Shown here in pieces: positions 51,849 to 60,410 of a DNA stretch of 64,000 bases (positions are counted from its first letter, which is position 1; each line of letters opens with the position of its first letter). The DNA lies in NCBI RefSeq assembly GCF_030068545.1, contig NZ_JASJOR010000026.1, positions 1 to 64,000 of the forward strand, read 5' to 3'. The notes under the pieces were generated by a model. It searched no databases and had not been told where the DNA came from. It saw only the letters and a list, made by a program, of their open reading frames with translations. Source of the stretch: Xanthocytophaga flava. GTDB taxonomy: Bacteria > Bacteroidota > Bacteroidia > Cytophagales > 172606-1. Made by a program: the position numbers and the translations under genes.

Positions 51849-53018
51849 ATGACCAAGTTTACCACCCGTTGTTTGATCGTGGTTTGTACTCTTTTAGCGT
51901 TTTCCTGCAAAAAAGATGATGAACCATCTACAGAATCTCTTGAAAAAGAAGTTGTTTCAAATTATGCTGCTATTGTGTATGCTTCCTATGAAGATAGCTA
52001 CAACACAGCCGTAACTCTCCAGCAAAAGATCAATGCCTTTGTAGCTGCTCCTTCTGCCGCAGGTCTGGAAGAATGCAAAGCTGCATGGAAAGCTGCTCGT
52101 ATTCCATATGGGCAAACAGAAGCTTACCGTTTTTACGGTGGTCCTATCGATGATGCAAACGGACCTGAAGGATTGATTAACTCTTGGCCTCTTGATGAAG
52201 CATATATTGATTATGTAAAGGATTCACCTGATGCTGGTTTGATCAATAACAGCAGTGTGGAAATTACAAAAGAAGTAATTGAAGCAAAGAATCAGACTGG
52301 CGGAGATACAGATGAGCAAAGCGAAGTAAATGTTGCGACTGGTTATCATGCGATTGAGTTTTTGCTATGGGGACAGGATTTTAATGCCAATGGCCCAGGT
52401 GACAGACCCTATACGGATTATGTAACAGGTGGTACTGCTAAAAATCAGGCGCGTCGTGGACAATACCTGAAAGTAATAGCTGAACTGCTGGTTGAAGATC
52501 TGGCGTATGTAAAAGATCTGTGGGCTGAAGATGGGGCTTATCGCAAAACATTTACGTCTCAGATGACTGTAAAAACGGCTCTGTCTGACGTTTTTACAGG
52601 TCTTAGCGAGCTAAGCAATGATGAACTTGCCGGAGAACGTATGCTGGTTGCTATTTCTGAAGAAGATCCAACCAAACGTCAGGAGCATGAGCATTCGTGT
52701 TTCAGTGATAATACGCACATTGATATTCAAATGAATTTCAAAGGAGTGAAAAATGTGTACTATGGTACCTATACACGGGTAGATGGTACAGTAGTGAAAG
52801 GCCGCAGTATTGCAGAAGTTCTTGCCAAACAGGATAAAGAACGTGCGTCAGCATTGGATGCTACTTTCACAGCTACAGAAACCAAAATACTCGCTATTCC
52901 AGCGCCTTTTGATCAGGCCATCATCAATAATGTAGATAAAATTCAAGCAGCAGCAGCCAGCTTAAAAACATTAAGTGAAGAATTACTGGATGGAGCATTT
53001 GCCTTAGGTATAAATTAA
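51849..53018 (+). CDS. Imelysin-family lipoprotein (iron-regulated, IrpA-like)
   Basis: This 389-residue lipoprotein (LLAFSCKKDDEPS) has two helical-bundle repeats and the family motif GYHAIEFLLWGQDFN (GxHxxE, near residue 178). A PEHEHSC-type stretch, RQEHEHSCFSDN, follows. Imelysin proteins bind or process iron or haem carriers on the cell surface and are iron-regulated. The two palindromes upstream fit. First of an iron-uptake-like set. A terminator follows, so the next genes may be partly independent. Confidence 0.85.
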   Translation: MTKFTTRCLIVVCTLLAFSCKKDDEPSTESLEKEVVSNYAAIVYASYEDSYNTAVTLQQKINAFVAAPSAAGLEECKAAWKAARIPYGQTEAYRFYGGPIDDANGPEGLINSWPLDEAYIDYVKDSPDAGLINNSSVEITKEVIEAKNQTGGDTDEQSEVNVATGYHAIEFLLWGQDFNANGPGDRPYTDYVTGGTAKNQARRGQYLKVIAELLVEDLAYVKDLWAEDGAYRKTFTSQMTVKTALSDVFTGLSELSNDELAGERMLVAISEEDPTKRQEHEHSCFSDNTHIDIQMNFKGVKNVYYGTYTRVDGTVVKGRSIAEVLAKQDKERASALDATFTATETKILAIPAPFDQAIINNVDKIQAAAASLKTLSEELLDGAFALGIN

Positions 53019-53044
53019 TAATGGAATAATTGCATGAACAGTGA

Positions 53045-53071
53045 CCCCCGTACACTCAGTGCGGGGGTTTT
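53045..53071 (+). terminator. Terminator after the first imelysin gene
   Basis: CCCCCG (53045-53050) pairs with CGGGGG (53062-53067) followed by TTTT. It may act as an attenuating terminator within the locus, reducing expression of the genes downstream. Confidence 0.8.
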
Positions 53072-53156
53072 GTAGTAGAAACATAGAAGAATTCAAGGAT
53101 CTTCTGCGTAATGTACTCAGAAAATTCCTTCCGGATACAATAGACAGTATCAAAAA

Positions 53157-54590
53157 ATGCGAACCCCGTTTTGTATAAAAAGCTATCAGATCATTCTAGG
53201 GATGCTTGCTGGTAGTATGTTATGTGTGAGTGCGTGTAAATCGACTGAAACTGATATTCAGCGAGCTTCTGCAGAAGACAAGGAACAGTATTCAGGAGGT
53301 GATAATTTAACATCCAATGATTTATCTGATAATGCGTTTGGTAAGCAGGCAAATAACATCACCTTTGATGAAGGTGTATTATTTGTAGTGGGTAATTCCT
53401 TATTTCAATCCAACTGGGTGACAGCCCCTTCTTCTGTAACCTCTTTAGATGGCCTGGGGCCACTGATGAACCAGTCGTCCTGTGGTGGATGTCATTTCAA
53501 AGATGGCAGAGCAAAACCTCCTGCTACTGAAACAGCTACGTTAAATGGACTCTTATTTCGTCTGAGTATTCCTGGCACAGGCGTGCATGGTGAGCCTGTT
53601 CATGATCCGGTTTATGGTGAACAATTACAGGATAAAGCTATTTTAGGTGTAACACCTGAAAGTAGTGTCCGGGTTACTTATCAACCTGTCAGCGGACAAT
53701 ATGCAGATGGAACTACCTATACACTACAAAAGCCTGTATACGAATTGTATAATCCCAATTTTGGGAGTTTTCATGCAGGATTGATGGTTTCTCCCCGTAT
53801 TGCACAGCAGATACCTGGTTTGGGTTTGCTGGAAGCAGTATCAGAGCAGACAATCCTTTCCTTTGCCGATGAAACAGATAAGAATAAGGATGGTATCTCC
53901 GGACGCCCTAATTATGTGTGGGATGTAGTCAATAACAAAACTTCCTTAGGTCGGTTTGGCTGGAAAGCCAATGTGGCAACTATTAAACAGCAAACTGCAG
54001 GAGCCTTACAGGGTGATATGGGTATTACGAGTTCTGTTTTTCCTGCTAGTGGACTAAGTGAATCACAGGATGAACTCTACAGTTCCCTTCCCAATGGAGG
54101 CTCACCTGAGATCTCTGATGAGCAGCTTAATAAAATTATCTTTTATGTACAGACTTTATCAGTACCTGTGCGTCGTGACTGGACAGATAAAGATATATTA
54201 AGAGGTAAGTATCTGTTTTCACAACTCAACTGTTCGGGATGCCATATCCCCAAAATGCAGACTGCCGGGACACATACAGTGTCTGTGCTGAATAACCAGA
54301 CTATACGGCCTTATACTGATATGCTCCTGCATGATATGGGTGAGGGGCTGGCTGATAACCGCCCTGACTTTCTGGCTAATGGACAGGAATGGCGTACTCC
54401 TCCGCTGTGGGGCATTGGTATGGTGAAAACGGTAAATAAACATACCAACTTTCTGCATGATGGCAGAGCCTTTAGCCTGGAAGAAGCTATACTCTGGCAT
54501 GGTGGTGAAGCAGAAAAGTCTGCTACTGACTTTAAAAAACTATCTGCTACAGACCGGGCCAGTCTGATTAAGTTTCTGGAAAGTTTATAA
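53157..54590 (+). CDS. Di-heme oxidoreductase (DUF1111, thiol-oxidoreductase-like)
   Basis: This 477-residue lipoprotein (SMLCVSAC, Cys27) has two covalent heme sites: CGGCH (109-113) and CSGCH (359-363), with MauG/peroxidase-like features such as LGRFGWKA. It belongs to the DUF1111 di-heme family that commonly neighbours imelysin genes. It is thought to act in iron handling, perhaps redox release of iron or haem at the outer surface; this is a family-level guess. It is between two imelysins. Confidence 0.85.
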   Translation: MRTPFCIKSYQIILGMLAGSMLCVSACKSTETDIQRASAEDKEQYSGGDNLTSNDLSDNAFGKQANNITFDEGVLFVVGNSLFQSNWVTAPSSVTSLDGLGPLMNQSSCGGCHFKDGRAKPPATETATLNGLLFRLSIPGTGVHGEPVHDPVYGEQLQDKAILGVTPESSVRVTYQPVSGQYADGTTYTLQKPVYELYNPNFGSFHAGLMVSPRIAQQIPGLGLLEAVSEQTILSFADETDKNKDGISGRPNYVWDVVNNKTSLGRFGWKANVATIKQQTAGALQGDMGITSSVFPASGLSESQDELYSSLPNGGSPEISDEQLNKIIFYVQTLSVPVRRDWTDKDILRGKYLFSQLNCSGCHIPKMQTAGTHTVSVLNNQTIRPYTDMLLHDMGEGLADNRPDFLANGQEWRTPPLWGIGMVKTVNKHTNFLHDGRAFSLEEAILWHGGEAEKSATDFKKLSATDRASLIKFLESL

Positions 54591-54624
54591 ATCAACTATA
54601 GTATTGATCACTACTGCTTTTGAT

Positions 54625-55731
54625 ATGAAAATACATAAAATACTCCTGAATCTGATTGTTGTATTTGTTGGTGCAACAGGGTTTATTGCCTGTGATTCTG
54701 AAAAAAGTTCTTCCGACTCATTTGATCGTAAGACGATGTTGCAGGTCTATGCCGACAGCCTGATTGTACCTGCCTTTACCGATCTGCAAACCAAAACGAA
54801 TGCATTGCAAACAGCTGCTACAACATTTGTAACTACACCAACCACCGATAATCTGACCACTTTGCAGCAGGCATGGGAAACTGCTTTTATTGCCTGGCAA
54901 TATGCCAATGCCTATAACATAGGCCCTGCGGATGAAGAAGGTACACGTCGGAAATTGTCAGAGGAGATTGGCATTTTTCCTGTAAATACTTCCTCCATTG
55001 AAAGTAAAATATCAGCTGGAAATACAAGTATGACAGATGTAACACGGGATACACGTGGTTTTCTGACAGTGGAATACCTGATCTTTAATCTGCAAAATGA
55101 CAATGCCTCTATTGTAACACAATACCAGAATTCTACTTCCAGAGGTAATTACCTGCAGGCAGTGATTACAAACCTGAAAAGCCAGATAGATGGAGTTGTT
55201 ACAGCCTGGGCAGGTAATTATAAAACTACTTTTGTAACGAATGATGGAATTAAGGTTGGTAGCAGCATGTCTGCTCTGTACAATAACTTTGTACAAAGCT
55301 ATGAAACCATTAAAAATGGAAAAGTGGGTTTGCCCTTAGGCAAAATGGTGGATAAGGCCTATCCTGAAAAGGTGGAAGCATATTACAGTGGCAAATCGCT
55401 GGAAATGATCAAACACCACTTGAAGGCTATGGAGAATATCTGGAAGGGAAGAACCAAAAACGGAACAGATATTATTGGCTTTAAAGAATATCTGGCTAGT
55501 GTGGATGGAGGTAACGCTTTGAATACAACAATTGAAAGTCAGCTTACAGCGATTAACAATGCGCTGACTGCCGTTCCTACGAATGCAACACTGGCATCCC
55601 AGATTAAAACAAACCCAGCTCCGATAGATACGTTGTATACTGAACTTCAGAAAAATGTAGCGCACATTAAATCTGAAATGGCTGTGTTATTAGGGATCTC
55701 TATTACATTCACCAGTGGCGATGGTGATTAA
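54625..55731 (+). CDS. Imelysin-family lipoprotein, second copy
   Basis: This 368-residue protein has a signal with FVGATGFIAC (lipidated Cys) and a helical imelysin domain. The motif region reads RGFLTVEYLIFN, lacking the histidine of the first copy (GYHAIEF), so metal binding may differ. Start at ATG 54625; a TTG at 54604 is ignored. It follows the di-heme gene by 34 bp, so co-transcribed. It probably acts with the first imelysin and the receptor. Confidence 0.82.
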   Translation: MKIHKILLNLIVVFVGATGFIACDSEKSSSDSFDRKTMLQVYADSLIVPAFTDLQTKTNALQTAATTFVTTPTTDNLTTLQQAWETAFIAWQYANAYNIGPADEEGTRRKLSEEIGIFPVNTSSIESKISAGNTSMTDVTRDTRGFLTVEYLIFNLQNDNASIVTQYQNSTSRGNYLQAVITNLKSQIDGVVTAWAGNYKTTFVTNDGIKVGSSMSALYNNFVQSYETIKNGKVGLPLGKMVDKAYPEKVEAYYSGKSLEMIKHHLKAMENIWKGRTKNGTDIIGFKEYLASVDGGNALNTTIESQLTAINNALTAVPTNATLASQIKTNPAPIDTLYTELQKNVAHIKSEMAVLLGISITFTSGDGD

Positions 55732-55757
55732 TGACCTGTAAATCTTCTTCACAAAAT

Positions 55758-56121
55758 ATGATTCATCCCCAAACTTTGAGGAAAAAATTTGGATGAAATA
55801 CATCAAGAATTAAATAAAGGTATTACAAACAGAGTAAAGATTCCTTTAATCGTGGTAGGTCGTACAGGTGCGTTGGCTTTCTTTCTGCCGCGAGGAAAGC
55901 CCATGGCTTTGTGCGGGGGGAGGTTCGGCAGAAAGTGCCCTTTTTTGCTTCGTTTTTTGGGCAAGCAAAAAATGAAGAAGCCTAGAGAAGAGGGATGATT
56001 AGGAAGTTGAGAAAAAATAAGGAAGAAAGACTTGCCGAAACAAAACTAGGACCTAAACTTTTCTCAAAAACAGGCTCTGGTTTGTAAAATAAATATACTC
56101 CAATATTTGGGATGACTCACG
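55758..56121. mobile_element. MITE-like structured element, copy E
   Basis: Terminal inverted repeats ATGATTCATCCCCAAA (left) and TTTGGGATGACTCACG (right) bound 364 bp. The stem is CTTTCTGCCG / CGGCAGAAAG (55881-55890, 55926-55935), with inner AAAGCC-CAT-GGCTTT and the conserved GGGCAAGCAAAAAATGAAG. It is inserted between the second imelysin and the HTTM gene and supplies an in-frame ATG at 56112. Confidence 0.7.
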
Positions 56122-56141
56122 TTTTCGTGTTTTGTAGAAAG

Positions 56142-57533
56142 ATGGAACTGCTTGAGGATAGAACGAATCAAATAACACTACGAAAGACTTGGATTGGTGC
56201 CCTGACGGAGGCATGCTTTAAGCCTGTATCACCTGCACCACTGATCACCTTTCGGATTGTATTTGGCGCACTGCTGGCTTTTAGTACCATTCGATTTATA
56301 TGGATGGGGTGGATAGATACGCATTATAGTCAACCTGTTTTCCATTTCACCTATTATGGATTTAGATGGATACCCGTTTTTTCCGCTCCAGTTTTGTATG
56401 TAGTTCATGTATTGATGGTAATAAGTGCCATTGGAGTGATGCTGGGCTTTTGTTATCGTTTATCCGCAGTGATGCTCTTTCTGACGTTTGTCTATACAGA
56501 ACTCATAGATCTGACCTATTATCTTAATCATTATTACTTTGTCAGCCTGGTTTGTTTTTTGCTGATCTGGTTGCCTGCCAATCACTATTTTTCAATTGAT
56601 CACTGGTTATCAAACAGAAAAGCAAAACTTTCTGGAATGCCTCTAATACCAGTCTGGACAATCGGTATCCTCAGGTTTCAGCTGGTTATCGTGTATTTGT
56701 ATGCAGGCTTAGCCAAAATTAACTATGATTGGCTGATTGACGCAATGCCACTGAAACTTTGGTTACCTGTAAACGATACATTGCCTCTGATTGGACCTGT
56801 TTTTACATGGAAAATTACTGCTTATGCTTTTAGTTGGATAGGTATGCTGTATGATTGTGCCATACCTTTTTTATTGCTGAACAAGAGGACTCGTGTAGTT
56901 GGATATGGGTTTGTCATAGTGTTTCATATATTTACCTGGATTTTATTTCCAATTGGAGTATTCCCCTGGGTGATGATAGGGGCTACATTGATTTTCTTTT
57001 CTGCTAACTGGCATCAGAAATTTTTGTCTATTGCTAGTACTGTTACACTGCCAACATATACTTTAGGATTTGTAACAGATAGGAAAAGATATGTTACCCT
57101 TGTATCTGTAGTGCTTTTCTGCTTGTTTCAGATTGTCTTTCCCTGGCGGTATCTGCTGTATCCGGGTAATTTGTTCTGGACAGAAGAGGGTTTCCGTTTT
57201 TCCTGGCGGGTGATGTTAATGGAAAAATCAGGTGTGGCTACTTTCTATGTAAAGGATATCCAAACAGGACGAGAAATAGAGGTGCAAAACCGAAACTATT
57301 TAAACGAGTTTCAGGAGAGACAGATGTCTGCACAGCCAGACTTTATACTACAGTTTGCCCATTTTCTTGCTAGTCAATATGAGCAGAAGGGGTTTAAACA
57401 ACCACAAGTCAGAGCAGAAGTCTATGTGACTCTCAATGGAAAGCCCAGTCGGTTATTAATTGATCCCCATACAGATCTCACAAAGATTCAGGATGGCTGG
57501 GAGGCCAAAAGCTGGATCTTACCAGATCAATAA
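56142..57533 (+). CDS. HTTM-domain membrane protein (gamma-carboxylase-like)
   Basis: This roughly 463-residue protein has many transmembrane helices in residues 30-330 (AFSTIRFIWMGWIDTHYSQP; FQLVIVYLYAGLAKINYDWL) and a soluble C-terminal tail. It matches the horizontally transferred transmembrane (HTTM) domain related to vitamin-K gamma-carboxylase; enzymatic activity in bacteria is unproven. An ATG at 56112 lies inside the terminal repeat of copy E, so ATG 56142 is preferred. HTTM genes often accompany imelysin and FecA-like receptor genes, as here. Confidence 0.85.
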   Translation: MELLEDRTNQITLRKTWIGALTEACFKPVSPAPLITFRIVFGALLAFSTIRFIWMGWIDTHYSQPVFHFTYYGFRWIPVFSAPVLYVVHVLMVISAIGVMLGFCYRLSAVMLFLTFVYTELIDLTYYLNHYYFVSLVCFLLIWLPANHYFSIDHWLSNRKAKLSGMPLIPVWTIGILRFQLVIVYLYAGLAKINYDWLIDAMPLKLWLPVNDTLPLIGPVFTWKITAYAFSWIGMLYDCAIPFLLLNKRTRVVGYGFVIVFHIFTWILFPIGVFPWVMIGATLIFFSANWHQKFLSIASTVTLPTYTLGFVTDRKRYVTLVSVVLFCLFQIVFPWRYLLYPGNLFWTEEGFRFSWRVMLMEKSGVATFYVKDIQTGREIEVQNRNYLNEFQERQMSAQPDFILQFAHFLASQYEQKGFKQPQVRAEVYVTLNGKPSRLLIDPHTDLTKIQDGWEAKSWILPDQ

Positions 57534-57596
57534 AAACTATCCTTCGGTATAAATATTATTTAAATTCTATGTATCAGAATTATCCACTTTGTTTAT

Positions 57597-60050
57597 ATGT
57601 CTTTACGTTTTCCTCTCTGTCTGATCGGTTTTATCTTGTTTCTTTGTAATGTCTATGCTCAACGTGCTACACTTTCGGGACAGGTACAAACCTCGGATAG
57701 TAAGCCTATTGCAGACGCTGTAGTAACCTTGAAAGGAACTAAATACTATGTCCGGACATCTGCAGACGGAGCTTTTGTCCTGAAAGATATCCCATATGGT
57801 TCCTATACACTTGTTGCTTTTTCGTATGGAAAGGAATTACTTGAAAAACCTATTATTGTCTCAAGTTCGGAGCTAACAGTTGACTTTATATTAGGGGATC
57901 TAAATAAAGAACTGGATGAAGTGGTCGTACAGTCCGAACGGGAAAGGACTTTTGGCATTACCCGAATGAAAGCTGTAGAGAACTTTGGGATTTATGAAGG
58001 GAAAAAGACAGAGGTGGTAGTCATGAAAGATATTACGGCTAACCTGGCAACCAACAACCCTCGTCAGGTATTTGCCAGAGTGCCTAGCCTGAATATCTGG
58101 GAAATGGATAGAGCCGGACTCCAGTTAAGTATTGGAGCACGAGGACTTAACCCTAACCGAACAGCTAATTTTAATACCCGACAAAACGGCTATGATATTG
58201 CGGCTGAATCGATTGGCTATCCTGAAAGTTATTATACCCCTCCAATGGAAGCACTGGAACGTATTGAGGTAGTACGAGGTGCTGCCTCCCTGCAATACGG
58301 ACCACAGTTTGGAGGGATGGTAAATTTTGTCATGAAAAAGCCTGCAGCCAAACCTTTTGAGTTTGTTACTCGTCAGACCGTAGGTTCCTGGAAGTTTTTT
58401 AACTCATTCAACAGCATTTCAGGTACCTATAAAAAACTGGGCTATTACGGTTTTTATCAGTACAAAATGGGAGATGGCTGGCGACCTAATGCCGATTTTA
58501 CACAACATACAGCTTATATTGCCTTACCATTACAGCTCTCTGAGAAGTTAAAGATTACATCAGAGTATACCTATATGACCTATCTGGCACATCAGCCGGG
58601 AGGATTAACAGACAAAGAGTTTGAAGAAGATCCCCGCCAATCCAAGCGGGCACGTAACTGGATGCGTGTCAACTGGAACCTGGTTGCAGTAAGTGCAGAA
58701 TATAAACTATCTGATCAGACACAACTCAACTGGCGTAACTTTCTTAATTTATCGAGTCGTGATGCTGTAGGTAATCTGGAACGTATCAATAGTTATGATG
58801 ATCCTTCCTCCAACCGTACATTGATAGCCGATGAATTTAAGAATGTGGGTTCTGAGTTGCGTATGTTGCATCAGTATAGGCTTGGTGGACAGCAAAATCA
58901 TTTACTGGTGGGAGCCAGATTTTACAGAAGTTATAATCTGAAACAGCAAGGAGACGCCAATAATGCCTCTACACCAGATTTTTACTTCCTGAATCCGGAT
59001 AACCTGGAAAATTCAGACTATACTTTCCATAATACCAATGTGGCTCTGTTTGCTGAGAATATTTTTACTATTACAGATAAATTCAGCATTACACCTGGAA
59101 TTCGCTGGGAGTTCATCAGTACAAACTATACTGGGTATTATAAAAGAAGAGTATTTGATACAGCAGACAATCTGGTTTATGAAGAGCGTAAGGACGAAAC
59201 CCGAAAAGTGCCACGTAATTTTGTGTTGTTGGGAATAGGATTTAGCTACAAGAAAAACAACTCTACAGAATACTATGCTAACTTCTCTCAGAACTACCGG
59301 GCAGTGACTTTTTCGGATGTTCGTATAAACAATCCAAGCATTTCAATAGACTCAACCATTAAAGATGAGAGAGGATACAATGCAGATCTGGGAATTCGGG
59401 GTAATCTTGAAGGCTGGTTTAACTATGATGTGAGCCTGTTTTACATGCGTTACAATAACCGGATAGATTTGGTGCCGCAAACGGACAGCATACTTTTTAT
59501 CGAACGACGTTTCCGAACAAACATAGGTACATCCCGACATATTGGAGCAGAGATATTTGCTGAGGTCAATTTGTGGAAGTTTCTGAGTTCTTCCAGTATA
59601 GATAGAAGATTGACAGTATTTGGAGCTATGACCTTGGCTGATGCACGATATGTGATGATCAGAGAGGAAGTAAAAAAGGATATTTCAGCAGAAGTTAAAA
59701 AAAATAATTTTGTCGCTTTTGCTCCTCGGTTGATTGGTCGGGGAGGACTTACTTTTGGCTGGAAAAACTGGAAGGCAATCTATCAGGCGTCTTACACGAG
59801 TCTACAGTATTCGGATGCTGCCAACAGTGATAGCAACCGGGAGGCAACAGCTACACTTGCTCCTATTTATAGCTATTATGTGATGGACTTGTCCTTATCC
59901 TATCGATATAAGTTTTTGGTGTTTGAAGGTAGTGTAAATAACCTGACCAATCATGCTTATTTTACCCGTCGGGCAGATAGTTATCCCGGACCCGGTATTA
60001 TCCCTGCTGATGGGCGAAGCTTCTATCTGACCGTACAGGCCCGATTCTGA
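57597..60050 (+). CDS. FecA-like TonB-dependent receptor
   Basis: This 817-residue receptor has a signal peptide (FILFLCNVYAQ), a carboxypeptidase-like domain (LSGQVQTSDSKPIADAVVTL), a plug with ERIEVVRGAASLQYGPQFGG and a large barrel ending DGRSFYLTVQARF (terminal aromatic). It resembles ferric dicitrate receptors. Being last of the imelysin-di-heme-imelysin-HTTM series, it probably imports an iron complex. The 28-bp array begins 15 bp after its stop codon. Confidence 0.87.
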   Translation: MSLRFPLCLIGFILFLCNVYAQRATLSGQVQTSDSKPIADAVVTLKGTKYYVRTSADGAFVLKDIPYGSYTLVAFSYGKELLEKPIIVSSSELTVDFILGDLNKELDEVVVQSERERTFGITRMKAVENFGIYEGKKTEVVVMKDITANLATNNPRQVFARVPSLNIWEMDRAGLQLSIGARGLNPNRTANFNTRQNGYDIAAESIGYPESYYTPPMEALERIEVVRGAASLQYGPQFGGMVNFVMKKPAAKPFEFVTRQTVGSWKFFNSFNSISGTYKKLGYYGFYQYKMGDGWRPNADFTQHTAYIALPLQLSEKLKITSEYTYMTYLAHQPGGLTDKEFEEDPRQSKRARNWMRVNWNLVAVSAEYKLSDQTQLNWRNFLNLSSRDAVGNLERINSYDDPSSNRTLIADEFKNVGSELRMLHQYRLGGQQNHLLVGARFYRSYNLKQQGDANNASTPDFYFLNPDNLENSDYTFHNTNVALFAENIFTITDKFSITPGIRWEFISTNYTGYYKRRVFDTADNLVYEERKDETRKVPRNFVLLGIGFSYKKNNSTEYYANFSQNYRAVTFSDVRINNPSISIDSTIKDERGYNADLGIRGNLEGWFNYDVSLFYMRYNNRIDLVPQTDSILFIERRFRTNIGTSRHIGAEIFAEVNLWKFLSSSSIDRRLTVFGAMTLADARYVMIREEVKKDISAEVKKNNFVAFAPRLIGRGGLTFGWKNWKAIYQASYTSLQYSDAANSDSNREATATLAPIYSYYVMDLSLSYRYKFLVFEGSVNNLTNHAYFTRRADSYPGPGIIPADGRSFYLTVQARF

Positions 60051-60064
60051 TTATCGCTCAAGAG

Positions 60065-60288
60065 TATCGAAATACTGAAAGTTTAAAAAATCGACTGGAG
60101 TTCCGGTTGCTGGTAAGAATAACCGGAACTCCAGTCAAACAGAATTTTGACCTAAACTCCGGTCAAACTCAAAAGTGAACAGAGTTTAGGTCAAAATAAA
60201 AATTGACCATTATTCGAATATTTCTCGAAAGTGATCGGTATTCCGGTCAAAAGCAGAAATGATCAGAATACTGGTCATTTTCTATTTT
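60065..60288. repeat. Exact 28-bp-period palindromic array
   Basis: Seven units at 60093, 60121, 60149, 60177, 60205, 60233 and 60261, each exactly 28 bp, with a degenerate eighth at 60065. Each has a 16-bp core near GACCGGAATTCCGGTC and a 12-bp AT-rich linker. Units 60093/60121 form a perfect 16-bp inverted repeat, and 60149/60177 an 11-bp one. Related units are at 16411-16551. It lies between convergent genes. Confidence 0.75.
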
Positions 60289-60333
60289 AGTCTGCAAACT
60301 TTTTTATCTGTCTTTCCTTGGGATTTTGAACAT

Positions 60334-60398
60334 TATAGGAATAAAGAAAAGCCCCAAGGTTCTGAAAAGAAGTCCTGGGGCTTTTCTTTATTCCTATA
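60334..60398. terminator. Long terminator after gnd
   Basis: Arms 60334-60359 and 60374-60398 are complementary except for one extra base, with a 14-nt loop. It follows gnd (minus strand) and separates it from the convergent receptor gene. Confidence 0.85.
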
Positions 60399-60410
60399 AA
60401 TAGACAATAC

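Noticed and set aside
56142..57533. Functional vitamin-K-dependent gamma-carboxylase
   Set aside because: Only the membrane-domain similarity is visible; bacterial HTTM proteins are not shown to carboxylate, so the activity is not claimed.
60065..60288. CRISPR array
   Set aside because: Period is 28 bp but the units repeat over their full length, are palindromic and degenerate, have no unique spacers, and no cas gene is in the window.
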